DNA of 64,000 nt from Algoriphagus chordae. GTDB taxonomy: Bacteria > Bacteroidota > Bacteroidia > Cytophagales > Cyclobacteriaceae. Numbering within the stretch: the stretch's first letter is position 1; every line of letters starts with the position of its first letter. Shown here one piece after another: positions 46,112 through 56,645 of the stretch. A model generated the notes under the pieces. The model was not told the DNA's origin and did no database searches. It saw only the letters and a program-made list of their open reading frames with translations. The stretch spans positions 310,001 to 374,000 of the forward strand of contig NZ_QKZT01000002.1 in NCBI RefSeq assembly GCF_003254055.1, in the 5' to 3' direction. Made by a program: the position numbers and the translations under genes.

Positions 46112-46147
46112 AGAAAGAAGCAAGCATTAGTCGACTTACTTCTTTCT
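46112..46147 (-). terminator. Intrinsic terminator after the SusC/SusD/FAS1 operon
   Basis: AGAAAGAAG-C-AAG pairs with CTT-A-CTTCTTTCT around a ten-base loop; on the minus strand the stem is followed by GTTTTCT. It lies 15 bases after the stop of the FAS1-like lipoprotein gene and separates that operon from the sulfatase cluster. Confidence 0.75.
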
Positions 46148-46161
46148 TGTTTATTTTAAAA

Positions 46162-46851
46162 TTAGAACGGTTGATACCTCACGTAACTGTTCAGCTGATG
46201 CCCAATTCCATTGGTAAAAATGAAATTATGAAGATTCACCACCGTACCTCTAGAAGTGCTCGGCATATTGGAAGGTGTGGATGGAGAACCTATCCTAGCA
46301 ATGCTGGTATTGATACGGATAGATTGATCAAATAATCGCTTATTAATCTCAATCGAGCCCGAATCCCCCGGTACTAACGTCTGGTAGTACAAGAAGAAAT
46401 CGTTTTTAGGTATGGCAGGTTGAGACAAATACTCATCAATAATGTGGTATCTCAGAACATGCTCAAGCCTCTCATTGCTGATCGAGTCAAGCGGATAATC
46501 TCTATTACCTGCCATGTTCTGTATCAGCTGATTATTTCCATTCCAAGCACTGTTTCTTAATAAGAGATAAGTCGTGGTAGTGTCCTGCCCTAAATACAAA
46601 TCTTCCAATCCTGTTCGAGCAATTGCTTCGAGCAAGTAATTAAATTCTGGAAGTCCGTTGGCATCCTGGTAGGTAGGATCGCTATTTATCATCTCCAGCC
46701 ATTCTAGAGCTGACATTCCTGTAGGCTTATTTCCAAAAGGCTCCGGCACGTACTCCCATTCCTTTTGTAGTTCCAGATCACAACTGAATGTGGCAAAAGC
46801 GACAACAGCTGCAATCAATAGTTTACTTGCCTTATTTATATATACTTTCAT
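46162..46851 (-). CDS. FAS1 (fasciclin)-like lipoprotein
   Basis: 229 residues with lipobox ATFSC (Cys24). The body resembles a single FAS1 domain: FNYLLEAIARTGLEDLYLGQDTTTTYLLLRNSAWNGNN near the start and LEHVLRYHIIDEYLSQPAIP, matching the conserved H-box, with VVNLHNFIFTNGIGHQLNSYV at the end. FAS1 proteins bind other surface molecules; no enzyme activity is expected. It is the third gene of the SusC-SusD operon (110 bases after SusD) and is probably an accessory surface glycan-binding protein. Confidence 0.72.
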   Translation of the reverse strand: MKVYINKASKLLIAAVVAFATFSCDLELQKEWEYVPEPFGNKPTGMSALEWLEMINSDPTYQDANGLPEFNYLLEAIARTGLEDLYLGQDTTTTYLLLRNSAWNGNNQLIQNMAGNRDYPLDSISNERLEHVLRYHIIDEYLSQPAIPKNDFFLYYQTLVPGDSGSIEINKRLFDQSIRINTSIARIGSPSTPSNMPSTSRGTVVNLHNFIFTNGIGHQLNSYVRYQPF

Positions 46852-46960
46852 ATGATTATAATTATTTTTTTAGAGGTCATATGGAATCTCACATAGCCAA
46901 TAATTATGTCAGTGTGTGACGTTTGAGTCATGCTCGATTTCATCTGTAAGTTCATTTAAA

Positions 46961-48451
46961 TTAATAACCAGTAGTCTGAGTTAAATTTGGGTTATCTACC
47001 AAATGCTGAAACCAGATCGGAAACAATAATCTATCAGCACCTTGCCCATTGATTGGTGCCATTACTTCGACCGCTTTATCATTACGAATAAGGTCCCACC
47101 ATCTTTTCCCTTCAGCCAACAACTCGAACTGACGCTCATCCAAGACTACATTCAGCAATTCTTCACTAGTTGCATAGTCTGCCAGCTGAATACCTGGAAG
47201 ATCCCTTGCTTGCCTCACTCTATTGACCAGATTTGCTGCTTCTTCCAGATTACCTAATTGAAGTTCAGCTTCGGCTTTGAGCAACAACATGCCTGCATAC
47301 CTATATACCACCACATCTGTATCATCCTCATTCCCAGAGTAATTGGTCAGATTATACTTTCCATAACGTCTTTCACCAATTACCTTTTCAGACTCAGCAA
47401 GCTGTAAGTACCTGAAATAGTCACCATATATAGTCTGTCCGGTATTTTCATCCACAGTTTTAGGAGTATAATCAGGATACTTCATATGCCAAGAAATAGA
47501 ATCAGTAGGGAATGTTTCTATCCACTTATTTTCCAGTCTTTCAGAGATAAAGTATGGCGGCACCCCAGCCCAAAATAGACTGTAAATTCCACCAGCCCCC
47601 TGATCTTCTTCAATATTTAATACGATGGAGAAAATAAGTTCTGTACCTGTTTCCATTTGATTTGTAGGAAGACCTGATCTTTCTGGCTCATTTCGGAAAA
47701 GGGCATGGAAGTCTTCGGCAGTGTTTACCAAGGTAAATTGACTTAAATCTTCCAACTTGTCCAGCGCCACCTTTGCCATGGCATATTCTTTCAAATGCAT
47801 ATAAACTTCTGCCTGTAAGCTGTAAACACTTGATAATGAGAATCTGGATTTCTCATGAGGATTAAGGATCAACTCCTCAGCCTTTAGCATGTCCGGAATT
47901 ATCAAATTATTCATGATCTCCTCTCCGGAGGTCTTTTCTCTATAGATATCATCATTGACGCCGGAAATCACATCTAGGTATAAGGGCACGTCACCAAATG
48001 TTCGAACCAAATCGAAGTATACAAAAGCACGAATAGCATGAGCCTGACCTAAAAGTCCATTTACATCTCCTGAAATGTCGGGTATATTATTGATAGCCAG
48101 ATTGGCTCTCAGAAGCACATTGTACATATCGCCCCATCCACCATAATTTCGACTCTGATCGTTTAGATTATTGGTCGTAAGCTGAAGTGCTTCAGGGTTT
48201 TCCCCAGCTGGAGAAGCAGCGAAATTATCTGATCGTAATTCTCCCCAGACAAAATATTTTCGGGAATAAGCTTCCTGCATGGCATCATAAATACCTGCCA
48301 CACCGGATTGGGCATCTGCCTCTGTCTCCCAAAATTGTGCATCAGAAACTTCACTCTGTGGATTCTCCTCCAGCATGCTGTCACAACCTTGCGAAATCAT
48401 CACAGTTATTGCCAACAGCAGTCCTAACTTTGTTTTATTTATAATTTTCAT
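46961..48451 (-). CDS. RagB/SusD family lipoprotein, pair 3
   Basis: 496 residues with lipobox SQGC (Cys23). SusD features are SMLEENPQSEVSDAQFWETEADAQSGVAGIYDAM, GLLGQAHAIRAFVYFDLVRTFGDVPLYLDV, VVYRYAGMLLLKAEAELQLGN and ERQFELLAEGKRWWDLIRNDKAVEVM. It starts four bases after the SusC stop (48456), indicating close coupling. Ligand specificity is unknown; the neighbouring sulfatases and GH78-like fusion suggest a sulfated oligosaccharide. Confidence 0.94.
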   Translation of the reverse strand: MKIINKTKLGLLLAITVMISQGCDSMLEENPQSEVSDAQFWETEADAQSGVAGIYDAMQEAYSRKYFVWGELRSDNFAASPAGENPEALQLTTNNLNDQSRNYGGWGDMYNVLLRANLAINNIPDISGDVNGLLGQAHAIRAFVYFDLVRTFGDVPLYLDVISGVNDDIYREKTSGEEIMNNLIIPDMLKAEELILNPHEKSRFSLSSVYSLQAEVYMHLKEYAMAKVALDKLEDLSQFTLVNTAEDFHALFRNEPERSGLPTNQMETGTELIFSIVLNIEEDQGAGGIYSLFWAGVPPYFISERLENKWIETFPTDSISWHMKYPDYTPKTVDENTGQTIYGDYFRYLQLAESEKVIGERRYGKYNLTNYSGNEDDTDVVVYRYAGMLLLKAEAELQLGNLEEAANLVNRVRQARDLPGIQLADYATSEELLNVVLDERQFELLAEGKRWWDLIRNDKAVEVMAPINGQGADRLLFPIWFQHLVDNPNLTQTTGY

Positions 48452-48455
48452 ATGG

Positions 48456-51400
48456 TTACAATTTGATGTTTATACCAAGAATATACTCTCGGTAAAGTGG
48501 ATACCGTAGATTATCCAGACCAGGTTGAAGCGCATTTCCTCTTGAACCCAATTCTGCATTATATCCTTCATAATTCGTCCAGGTAAGCAGGTTGTTTCCC
48601 GATGCATAGAAGGAGACATTTGACAGGAAACTGACTTTATCCAGTACAGAAGCAGGAAGAGAGTAGTCCAATCTCAAGGATCTCAACTTTATAAAATCAG
48701 CTTGACTCACCCAAAATGTGTTTGGTCCCAAGCTATTTCTAGAGCTTCCACTTGCATTCAAACTAGGGTATTTGGCAATATCACCCAGCTCATACCAAGC
48801 TTCCTCTACTCTGTCTGGACCTGGTACAACTGTACGAACCAGACGCTGATTTCTGGATTCATCATAACTTCTGTAAATGTCATTGCCGAAATTGTAGTCA
48901 ATCATCATAGAGAGCTTTATTCCTTTAAACATGAATTCATTATAGAATCCACCAAATAATTTTGGCAAGCCATTCCCGATTACAGTTCTATCATTATTAG
49001 GATCAATATTGAAATCTCCATTCCAATCCTTCCACATCACATCACCACCTATAGGTACCCTATTTTGAACCTTCAACTGGTTTACATTCCCTGTGTAGGT
49101 TTGGCCGTTCTGCTCATAGTTGAGAAAACCTCCCTGCTCATCGAAAATCGGAGTTAATTGATTCCCATTGTCGTCAAAGGCATTGGACTCATTATAGGGA
49201 AATACTCCCTCTGCGGTGTAGCCCCACATGTCTCCAATGGATCCTCCTTCTCTGATAATAAAGTCACCTCTGATGATTTGACCGTTCTCTTCAGCCAGCT
49301 CTACTACTTCATTCACATTAGTTGCAATGTTGAAACTAGAAAACCATTGGAAAGAAGGTGTTTTCATTACATCGCCGCTAATGGTAAATTCTATCCCACT
49401 ATTCTTGATCTGACCGATGTTATTACTGATGCTGTTAAATCCAGTTTCCTCAGGAAGTGGTGTAGGATAAAGTAGATCAGAGGTCAATTTTTCATAGTAA
49501 TCGAAACTGGCATTGATTCTACCGTTCAAAAATCCAAAGTCAGCACCTACATAGGACTGCTGGGTAGTTTCCCAAGACAGATTTTCATTGCCTAATTGAG
49601 TAATGGCTATCCCATTCAAGCCATTGTAGAGAAATCCAGGGGAGTATAAGGTACGGCTATCAAAGTTTCCGATCCTTTCATTTCCATTTTGGGAAATCCC
49701 AGCACGTAGTTTGAATTCAGAGAACACAGATGAAATTGGTTTCCAAAATGCTTCATCACTTATTCTCCAACCTATGGACAATCCTGGAAAAACTCCATAC
49801 TGCTTTGCTGAACCAAATCGGGACGAACCATCTCGTCTTATAGTCCCACCAAATAAGTACTTGCCTTTATAATCATAAGTAACTCTACCAAACTGAGAAA
49901 CCAAGGAATGGCTTGTGGCCGTAGTTCGGGTGTTTGCCGCATCCAATTCAGCCACGTTGTTAAAGGTCCTTACTATGTCATTATTGAAGTTAACCGAGCG
50001 GAATCTGGAATATTCATATTGCCATCTCTGAAATTGAACCCCTACTACACCAGTCAAATTATGATCACCAAAGCTCTTTTTGTAGCTGAGGTAGTTTTCC
50101 TGTTGAATACTGTAGTTCAAATTGGTGATTTCAGATCCTGCTGGTGGACTGCCTAATGGCTGCACCACTGTAGGATCAAAATCATTATTTCTGCCTAGCT
50201 CCAAGTTGACTCCCAATGTGGATTTAAACTTTAGAGAGGGAAGGATGTCAATTTCCCCGTAGGAAAAAATCTGTCCTACGTAATCTCTGCTTCTCCTCAC
50301 AGTGAAAATTGTTTCAGCAACTACGTTTTGTTGACTCGAAGTTTGTGGCACATAGGTTCCGTCCGCATCTTGGGTAGGCAGATATGGGAAATGCGTAGCG
50401 AGCTGGCCAAATATAGATCCTTCATTCAGGCCGTTTCGTTCCAGATAGGATGCATTGACACGAGTTCCTATTTTTAGCCTTTTTAAGACATTAAAATTAA
50501 CATTCAAAGTAGTATTAACCCGTTGAAAACCAGAATTATCAACAATCCCATCTTGGTTTAAAAACCCGGTATTCCAATAAAAATTTGCATCATCTTTCCC
50601 TCCACTTAGAGCAAGACCAACCTGGTCACGAACACCAACTCTGGTGATCATTTCCTGATAATCAAAATCTTGATTGAACATTGTGGAAAGTGAATCCGCA
50701 GGAGGTCCAGGGTTTATTGCGTTGTTACCAACCCGCGCCAGTTCATAAATCCTAGCCTGGCGGGTGTTTGAAACTGGGATTTTGGTTGCCAAAGAACTAT
50801 AGCTGCGCACATAACTCGCATCAATCTTTGTTTCGCCACTGGCACCTTTTTTTGTAGTGACAAGTATTACTCCATTAGCTGACTTGGAACCGTAGATTGC
50901 TGCAGAAGCTCCATCTTTAAGTACCTCAATAGAGGCAATGTCATTTGGGTTCAGGTTTTCTATATTATCCAATTGTTGTCCATCGACAACATACAATGGT
51001 CCTGTACCACCATTCAAGGTGGATGTTCCCCTGATTTTGATATCGGATGGCTCACCCGGTCCGCCATTAGAAGTAATAGAAACCCCTGCCATTCTCCCCT
51101 TCATCCCATCAAGTACCCCAACTGGCGTGGACTGTTCCAGTTCTTCTGATTTAACAGAAACTACAGAACCCGTCAAATCCCGCCTGTTCTGCTCGCCATA
51201 GCCCATTACGACTACCTCACTCAATTGTGTCATATCCACCTCCAGGGTGACATCTATTTGAGCCTGATTTCCTACGGTGATCTCTTGTGGATTATATCCT
51301 ATAAAAGAGAATATCAGTACATCTCCTGCTGAGGCTTTAATCTGGTACTTTCCATCAATGTCAGTAGCTGTGCCAGTGGTACTCCCTTTTACCAATACAG

Positions 51401-51539
51401 TAACCCCAGGCAACCCCAGGTCATCTTCTTCTGATATTACTGTTCCCGAGATAAGATTCTCCTGCGCAAATAGAATCGTATGGCACAAAAGCATCGAAAA
51501 GAAGAGCAATACTATTCTTTGTAAAATTTTATGAATCAT
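48456..51539 (-). CDS. SusC/RagA family TonB-dependent transporter, pair 3
   Basis: 1027 residues. The signal peptide ends near FAQ (about 25); then a CarboxypepD_reg-like domain (ISGTVISEEDDLGLPGVTVLVKGSTTGT), SEVVVMGYGEQNRRDLTGSVVSV, a plug (LDGMKGRMAGVSITSNGGPGEPSDIKIRG, DGASAAIYGSKSANGVILVTTKKG) and the barrel ending YILGINIKL. There is no STN domain, unlike pair 2, so this pair is presumably controlled by the hybrid two-component system encoded upstream on the same strand. A short hairpin lies 33 bases ahead of the start. Confidence 0.94.
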   Translation of the reverse strand: MIHKILQRIVLLFFSMLLCHTILFAQENLISGTVISEEDDLGLPGVTVLVKGSTTGTATDIDGKYQIKASAGDVLIFSFIGYNPQEITVGNQAQIDVTLEVDMTQLSEVVVMGYGEQNRRDLTGSVVSVKSEELEQSTPVGVLDGMKGRMAGVSITSNGGPGEPSDIKIRGTSTLNGGTGPLYVVDGQQLDNIENLNPNDIASIEVLKDGASAAIYGSKSANGVILVTTKKGASGETKIDASYVRSYSSLATKIPVSNTRQARIYELARVGNNAINPGPPADSLSTMFNQDFDYQEMITRVGVRDQVGLALSGGKDDANFYWNTGFLNQDGIVDNSGFQRVNTTLNVNFNVLKRLKIGTRVNASYLERNGLNEGSIFGQLATHFPYLPTQDADGTYVPQTSSQQNVVAETIFTVRRSRDYVGQIFSYGEIDILPSLKFKSTLGVNLELGRNNDFDPTVVQPLGSPPAGSEITNLNYSIQQENYLSYKKSFGDHNLTGVVGVQFQRWQYEYSRFRSVNFNNDIVRTFNNVAELDAANTRTTATSHSLVSQFGRVTYDYKGKYLFGGTIRRDGSSRFGSAKQYGVFPGLSIGWRISDEAFWKPISSVFSEFKLRAGISQNGNERIGNFDSRTLYSPGFLYNGLNGIAITQLGNENLSWETTQQSYVGADFGFLNGRINASFDYYEKLTSDLLYPTPLPEETGFNSISNNIGQIKNSGIEFTISGDVMKTPSFQWFSSFNIATNVNEVVELAEENGQIIRGDFIIREGGSIGDMWGYTAEGVFPYNESNAFDDNGNQLTPIFDEQGGFLNYEQNGQTYTGNVNQLKVQNRVPIGGDVMWKDWNGDFNIDPNNDRTVIGNGLPKLFGGFYNEFMFKGIKLSMMIDYNFGNDIYRSYDESRNQRLVRTVVPGPDRVEEAWYELGDIAKYPSLNASGSSRNSLGPNTFWVSQADFIKLRSLRLDYSLPASVLDKVSFLSNVSFYASGNNLLTWTNYEGYNAELGSRGNALQPGLDNLRYPLYREYILGINIKL

Positions 51540-52202
51540 TTCAATTTCATTTAACTATCTGTTTATATATCATGTCTACTTTTCTTGTAGACATCCTTTT
51601 TGAGGATTATTGTTTTTGGGTAAAGAGGTTATTTAAGGTTTATTTTATTCATTCAGATATCAATTAAAATGTTCATACTTATTCACTCTATTTATCAGGC
51701 AGTCCTTTTAGCTTAAAGATCAATTATTAACTATAAATAATTCCTGACAGAATCTTTAAAGGCCCCATAAAATCAACTCATTGTTATCATCAATTGAATA
51801 GCATACCATTAAGAAATCTTCAATTGAAAACTGTTGCAGTTTGCCTTAGATGAAGACTTTTTCGTTTGTTCATTAATCCGGGATTATTGATGAATACTCA
51901 TCACAATATTTCTCGATTAGAACACTCTAATCTTCATTTTATTCAAAAAATAAAAATCCAAAAAATAGGTGATTTCGTACAAATCCACTTTAATTCACGG
52001 TATAGGCGGAATTTAATGACGTTTTTAAATGATAACTAAAAATTTTTCGATTGACGAATTAGGATTAGGAATGGAAGGAGATACACTAAGCCAAAGAAGA
52101 TTTAGCATAGCTATAAAAGTTCTCAGCGAATTCTCACAAAAAAAATGATTAAACTGTAATTTGAAAAATCACTACAGTGGTTAAAAAAATCCTGCAGGTA
52201 AA
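51540..52202. other. Promoter/leader region of SusC pair 3
   Basis: 663 AT-rich bases without a credible gene, between the hybrid sensor (stop at 52203) and the SusC gene. It should contain the SusC promoter and the binding site of the hybrid regulator; no site could be recognised. The only clear structure is the stem-loop at 51572-51594. Confidence 0.5.
51572..51594 (-). promoter_or_regulatory. Leader stem-loop ahead of SusC
   Basis: ATGTCTAC (51572-51579) and GTAGACAT (51587-51594) form a perfect 8-base stem with a 7-base loop. On the minus strand it lies 33 bases upstream of the SusC start and is preceded by AAAAGG. It may be a protein-binding dyad or a leader RNA hairpin affecting translation. 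Confidence 0.5.
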
Positions 52203-55200
52203 TCAATCCAAACCGAGCTCTTCTTTGAATCGTTCGGAATAAGCTTTTGGACTTAATCCATAATGTTTTTTAAATGCCTTTGAAAAATAATTAGGATCTT
52301 TAAAACCTACTATATAACCCACTTCTGATATATTCGTTTTATGTTGCTCTAAAAGTGAAGCAGCCTTTTTCATTTTCACAGTCAATATAAAATCCTTTGG
52401 CGTCTGATTAGTCCATGCTTTAAACTTTGTAAAAAGTAAAGATCGACTAATACCTAGTTCCTCTGTTAGATATTGTATATCAAAAAACTCATTTGTTATA
52501 TTATCCTTAATGATCTGAATTGCATTTTTCATCATTTCCTCATCTCTGGAATTGACACTCACATCAGAAGAAATAAATTCTCCGGCCTCACCTATTTTCT
52601 TTCTTAGTTTCTCATGAGTAGCGAGGATATTCCTGCATTTCAACAGCAGTTCTCTAAAATCAAAAGGTTTGCTTAGAAACTCGTCTGCACCGGATTCCAA
52701 TCCATCGTATTTATAAACCAAGGACGTTCGGGCAGTCAAAAGAATAAAAGGTATATGACTGGTACGAAGATCAGATTTCACCTTTTCGCAGAATTCAATC
52801 CCATCCATTACAGGCATCATCACGTCGCTTATTATCAGATCAGGCTGAGCAGATATGGCCTCTTGGTAACCTAAGGCCCCATTTTCTATCAATACTGTGC
52901 GATAAGTCTTGGATAAAATACTTTGGATAAAAGTGCCTATTTCCTGATTATCTTCGACGATTAGGATTTTGGGAGCATCTTCCAGTCGGTTATTTCTTTC
53001 TTCAGTATCCAACAATAAATTGGCATCATCTAGAGACTCAGGCAAAATATAATTGGAGATTTCCTCACTACTAAAAAAGGACTCTATTACCTCATCATCC
53101 GAGAAATTATCCCTACCCAAGCTGAGCTCCATTACAAAATCACTCCCCCTTCCCTCTTCGCTCCAGACTTTCAATTGGCCCTTATGAAGTTCAATCACAT
53201 TTTTTGCAATAGCCAATCCAATTCCAGAGCCTTTCTTGAATTTGGATTTATTTCCTTGAGAGGGAACCTCATAGAATCTATCAAAAATTTTGTCCAAATA
53301 CTCTGCGGCAATACCAGTACCGGAATCCTTCACATGAACCTCCACCTTATTCTCCACCAACATTACACTCACTTCGATCTTTCCACCCGAAGGGGTATAT
53401 TTAAAAGCGTTTGAAATGAGATTATATAACACCTTTTCCAATTTATCCCTGTCGAAATAGACATTGATCTGCTCGTGTGTCGTGAAGAACTGATAGTCTA
53501 ACTCATACAATTTGGCTTGCTGGGTAAAGGACAAAAAAATCTCTTTGGTAAACTTTACTATATTCCCTTCTGCAGCTTGGAGCCTCATTTGCTTATTTTC
53601 CAACTTCCGGAAATCCATCAGCTCATTTATCAACTTAAACAGATGATCCGTATTTTTTTTGATAACCTGAAGCTGTCTGAAAACACCACTTGGTCCTTTG
53701 TATTCAGAAATTAATTTGTCCAAAGGAGCTGAAATTAAGGTCAGCGGAGTTCTGAATTCATGAGAAATATTAGTGAAAAACTGCAACTTCTGCTGATTCA
53801 GCTCTTTTTGATTTTCAAATTCCCTGGATTCCATTTCGAGCTGATGCTGTAGCCTCAACCTTGATCTAAAGAAAAATATAACTACTAATAAGCCAGACAA
53901 TATAATCACCGAGTAAAGAAAATAAGCCCAACCAGTCAGCCAAGGGGCACTTTTGATATTGATAATCAAGCTGGTGATTTCCGCACTTTCTATCCCATCC
54001 TTATTTACTCCTTTCACTTCGAATACATAATCCCCTCCACGTTGTATGGTGTAGGATACAAATGGGTTGGAAGTCCTCACCCACTCATCTTCCAAACCCT
54101 TGAGGCGATAGAAATAGGTGTTTTTATCAGGGTTAAGGTAATTAGGCATGGAAAAATGTATGGAAAAAATATTCTCGTCATAGTCCAAGGTAATCTCCTT
54201 TGAATACGCTATGGACTTGTCCAAAATGTTGGTATCATCTCCCACCCGAATTTGTCGATCGGAAATATAAAATTGGGTAAGCACCACCTTAGGGGCTGTA
54301 GCATTTTCAACTTCCAATTTGCTGGGATAAAATGATGTCACGCCTGAGGCACCACCAAATAAAACTCTTCCAGAGCTGGTAAATAGTTTGGCTCGCCTAT
54401 TAAACTCATTGGGTTGGACCCCATCTTTACTATCAAAAATCCTATGGTTTCCAGATACAGGGTTATACATAACCACGCCTTCTTCTGTACTTAACCAAAG
54501 CTTCCCATCACTAGCCTCACTTATAGCAAAAACGCTAGTGATTTTAGGGATTTCCAGATGAATCAGTTGGTTTTCTTCTATATAGAACAGCCCGAAATCA
54601 TTTGCTGCAACCCATATTTTATTCCCTTTCATACTTTCCACAATATCATGTACATACAAGTCACTTTCCCTTCCATCTTCCATTTTCAAAGTTTGGAAGT
54701 TGAAAAGTGCTTGCTCATAGGACGACTTAGTAAGAAAACAAACACCTTTGCCAGTTCCCACATATAGATCCCCAGATTGTGTTTCGGTGACCACCCTCAC
54801 ATTGTTATTGGGTATAGCTGGAACTTGGCCCGCGGAAAAATGCTGAAAGTCTTTGCTTTTTGGGTCTAAAAGGCTGAGCCCTTTATTCAATGTACCAATC
54901 CATATCTTTCCGTCAGATGCTTGCTCCAATTCTAATAATTGATTGGTAAGAAGGCTATTGCTTTTATTCAGTTTGGGATCATACCTATATTCTTCAAAGT
55001 TTCCGTTCCTTAGATCATAATGGATCAATCCTCTGTTGAAAGTCGCTACCCAGACTTTCCGTGAGTCTTCGTATAGCATATCTTTTACGGAACCAATAAA
55101 GTTGCCATCAGCAAGTTTATTTATTTTCTTAAACCCCTGATCTCCAACCTCCATCACATTAATACCTGTACCCTCTGTCCCTATATAAATATTGGTATTG

Positions 55201-56447
55201 TTATCCTCCATAAAGGAGCTAACCACATTGTACCCCAATTGCGTACCAAAATGCTCCTGAATTCTTTCAAAATTGAGCTGCTTTTCACTCCAATAATTGA
55301 TCCCTCCAAAATAGGTTGATATCCAAATCCCTCCATCCCTATCGGTAAACAAAGCTTTAACGTCTTTGCCTTTTAAACTATTCGGGTTTCGGGAATCATG
55401 TCTGATCTGTGCTAAAAGTTTGTGATTGTTATCCAGGACGTTTACTCCATCATAGGTGCCCACCCACAGCCTATTTTTATGGTCAAAAGTAATAACACTT
55501 ACCTCTTGGTTAGTAAGTTGCCCTTCCCCTTTCTTATCCCCGTATCGTTCAAAAATTTCTTCATGTACACGATAATAAAACAACCCATGCTTAGTACCAA
55601 TCCAAAGATTCCCGATCAAATCTTCCGCTAGGCAAGTAATTTCAAAATTCCCATTGAACTGTTTATCTGAGGCTTTTGGGGAAAATGATTTGAAGGTCAA
55701 TTGATCATTTTTATCTCTTATAGCTTTATTAAGCCCATCCTGAGTACCCAGCCAGACTTCCCCGTTTTTACCTTTATAAATAGTGGTGATAAAACTGGAG
55801 CTTAAAGAAGTTACCTCGTTCTCCAGGTGTTTATAAACCTTGATTTCCTTCTTGTCTTCATTCAAAACATGAAGACTCTCACGTGTAGCAACCCAGACCT
55901 CACTAGCATTTACCCTCATGACATCGTAAACGAAGGATGAAGAGATCGATAATTTTTCCCCAGCATTGAAATCATGAGATTTTTCCAGCATGGGATCGAA
56001 ATGGCTCAAGCCTCTTTTGGTGCCCATCCATACGCCAGTGCTATCCAATGCGATAGCGTATATATCATTGATTCTTAATTCTTCCACATTTCCAATATCC
56101 CGCCGTACAACCGCCAAATCATGGCCATTATACTTCATCAAGCCATTTCGGGTTCCAAGCCAAATCATCCCCATTTCATCCTGGGCAATACTGTTCACTG
56201 GGTTTAATGAGAAACCATCGGATGTGGGTAAATGGGTGAAAAAATTAAATGAATCCTGAACCTGAGCAAAGGAACACCTTATGAAAAAAAAGAAATACAA
56301 AAGCAAAACCCAGAAAGTCTTTCTCTTCCTGGAGCATCTACCAATATTCAATATTCGTTTACTTACAAACTCTATTTTTGATATACTTTCATATCGCATA
56401 CAGTCTTGGTCATAGTTTGGGTTGTTAATTGACTCTTCAAAAGTCAA
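52203..56447 (-). CDS. Hybrid two-component system sensor/regulator (HTCS)
   Basis: 1414 residues. An N-terminal membrane segment (about 43-60) leads to a periplasmic sensor of two-component propeller repeats (about 65-740, e.g. MGMIWLGTRNGLMKYNG, VWVATRESLHVLNED) and a Y_Y_Y domain (about 755-830). A second membrane helix (about 838-858) is followed by a histidine kinase with ISHEFRTPLTLI (phospho-His near 895) and an ATPase domain (GSGIGLAIAKNVIELHKG), a receiver with DLIISDVMMPVMDG (Asp near 1209), and a C-terminal AraC DNA-binding domain. Such one-chain systems sense oligosaccharides and activate their PUL; the likely target is the SusC/SusD pair just downstream. ATG at residue 17 is an alternative start. 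Confidence 0.94.
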   Translation of the reverse strand: MTFEESINNPNYDQDCMRYESISKIEFVSKRILNIGRCSRKRKTFWVLLLYFFFFIRCSFAQVQDSFNFFTHLPTSDGFSLNPVNSIAQDEMGMIWLGTRNGLMKYNGHDLAVVRRDIGNVEELRINDIYAIALDSTGVWMGTKRGLSHFDPMLEKSHDFNAGEKLSISSSFVYDVMRVNASEVWVATRESLHVLNEDKKEIKVYKHLENEVTSLSSSFITTIYKGKNGEVWLGTQDGLNKAIRDKNDQLTFKSFSPKASDKQFNGNFEITCLAEDLIGNLWIGTKHGLFYYRVHEEIFERYGDKKGEGQLTNQEVSVITFDHKNRLWVGTYDGVNVLDNNHKLLAQIRHDSRNPNSLKGKDVKALFTDRDGGIWISTYFGGINYWSEKQLNFERIQEHFGTQLGYNVVSSFMEDNNTNIYIGTEGTGINVMEVGDQGFKKINKLADGNFIGSVKDMLYEDSRKVWVATFNRGLIHYDLRNGNFEEYRYDPKLNKSNSLLTNQLLELEQASDGKIWIGTLNKGLSLLDPKSKDFQHFSAGQVPAIPNNNVRVVTETQSGDLYVGTGKGVCFLTKSSYEQALFNFQTLKMEDGRESDLYVHDIVESMKGNKIWVAANDFGLFYIEENQLIHLEIPKITSVFAISEASDGKLWLSTEEGVVMYNPVSGNHRIFDSKDGVQPNEFNRRAKLFTSSGRVLFGGASGVTSFYPSKLEVENATAPKVVLTQFYISDRQIRVGDDTNILDKSIAYSKEITLDYDENIFSIHFSMPNYLNPDKNTYFYRLKGLEDEWVRTSNPFVSYTIQRGGDYVFEVKGVNKDGIESAEITSLIINIKSAPWLTGWAYFLYSVIILSGLLVVIFFFRSRLRLQHQLEMESREFENQKELNQQKLQFFTNISHEFRTPLTLISAPLDKLISEYKGPSGVFRQLQVIKKNTDHLFKLINELMDFRKLENKQMRLQAAEGNIVKFTKEIFLSFTQQAKLYELDYQFFTTHEQINVYFDRDKLEKVLYNLISNAFKYTPSGGKIEVSVMLVENKVEVHVKDSGTGIAAEYLDKIFDRFYEVPSQGNKSKFKKGSGIGLAIAKNVIELHKGQLKVWSEEGRGSDFVMELSLGRDNFSDDEVIESFFSSEEISNYILPESLDDANLLLDTEERNNRLEDAPKILIVEDNQEIGTFIQSILSKTYRTVLIENGALGYQEAISAQPDLIISDVMMPVMDGIEFCEKVKSDLRTSHIPFILLTARTSLVYKYDGLESGADEFLSKPFDFRELLLKCRNILATHEKLRKKIGEAGEFISSDVSVNSRDEEMMKNAIQIIKDNITNEFFDIQYLTEELGISRSLLFTKFKAWTNQTPKDFILTVKMKKAASLLEQHKTNISEVGYIVGFKDPNYFSKAFKKHYGLSPKAYSERFKEELGLD

Positions 56448-56645
56448 ACTTTTAATATTTACTTAATATTAAAAAAATTCAAAACTACAGAGCCTATTAA
56501 TTGGGCGAAATTTAATATAGGCTCCTTTTGAATTTAGCATTATGAAATCCTGCAAATGAAATTGTTCATCCAGAAGTTACATCAGAATAGTATAAAGTTG
56601 CTTTAATAATCAGACTTGCCTGTACTGCCCTATACTGCTTATAAT

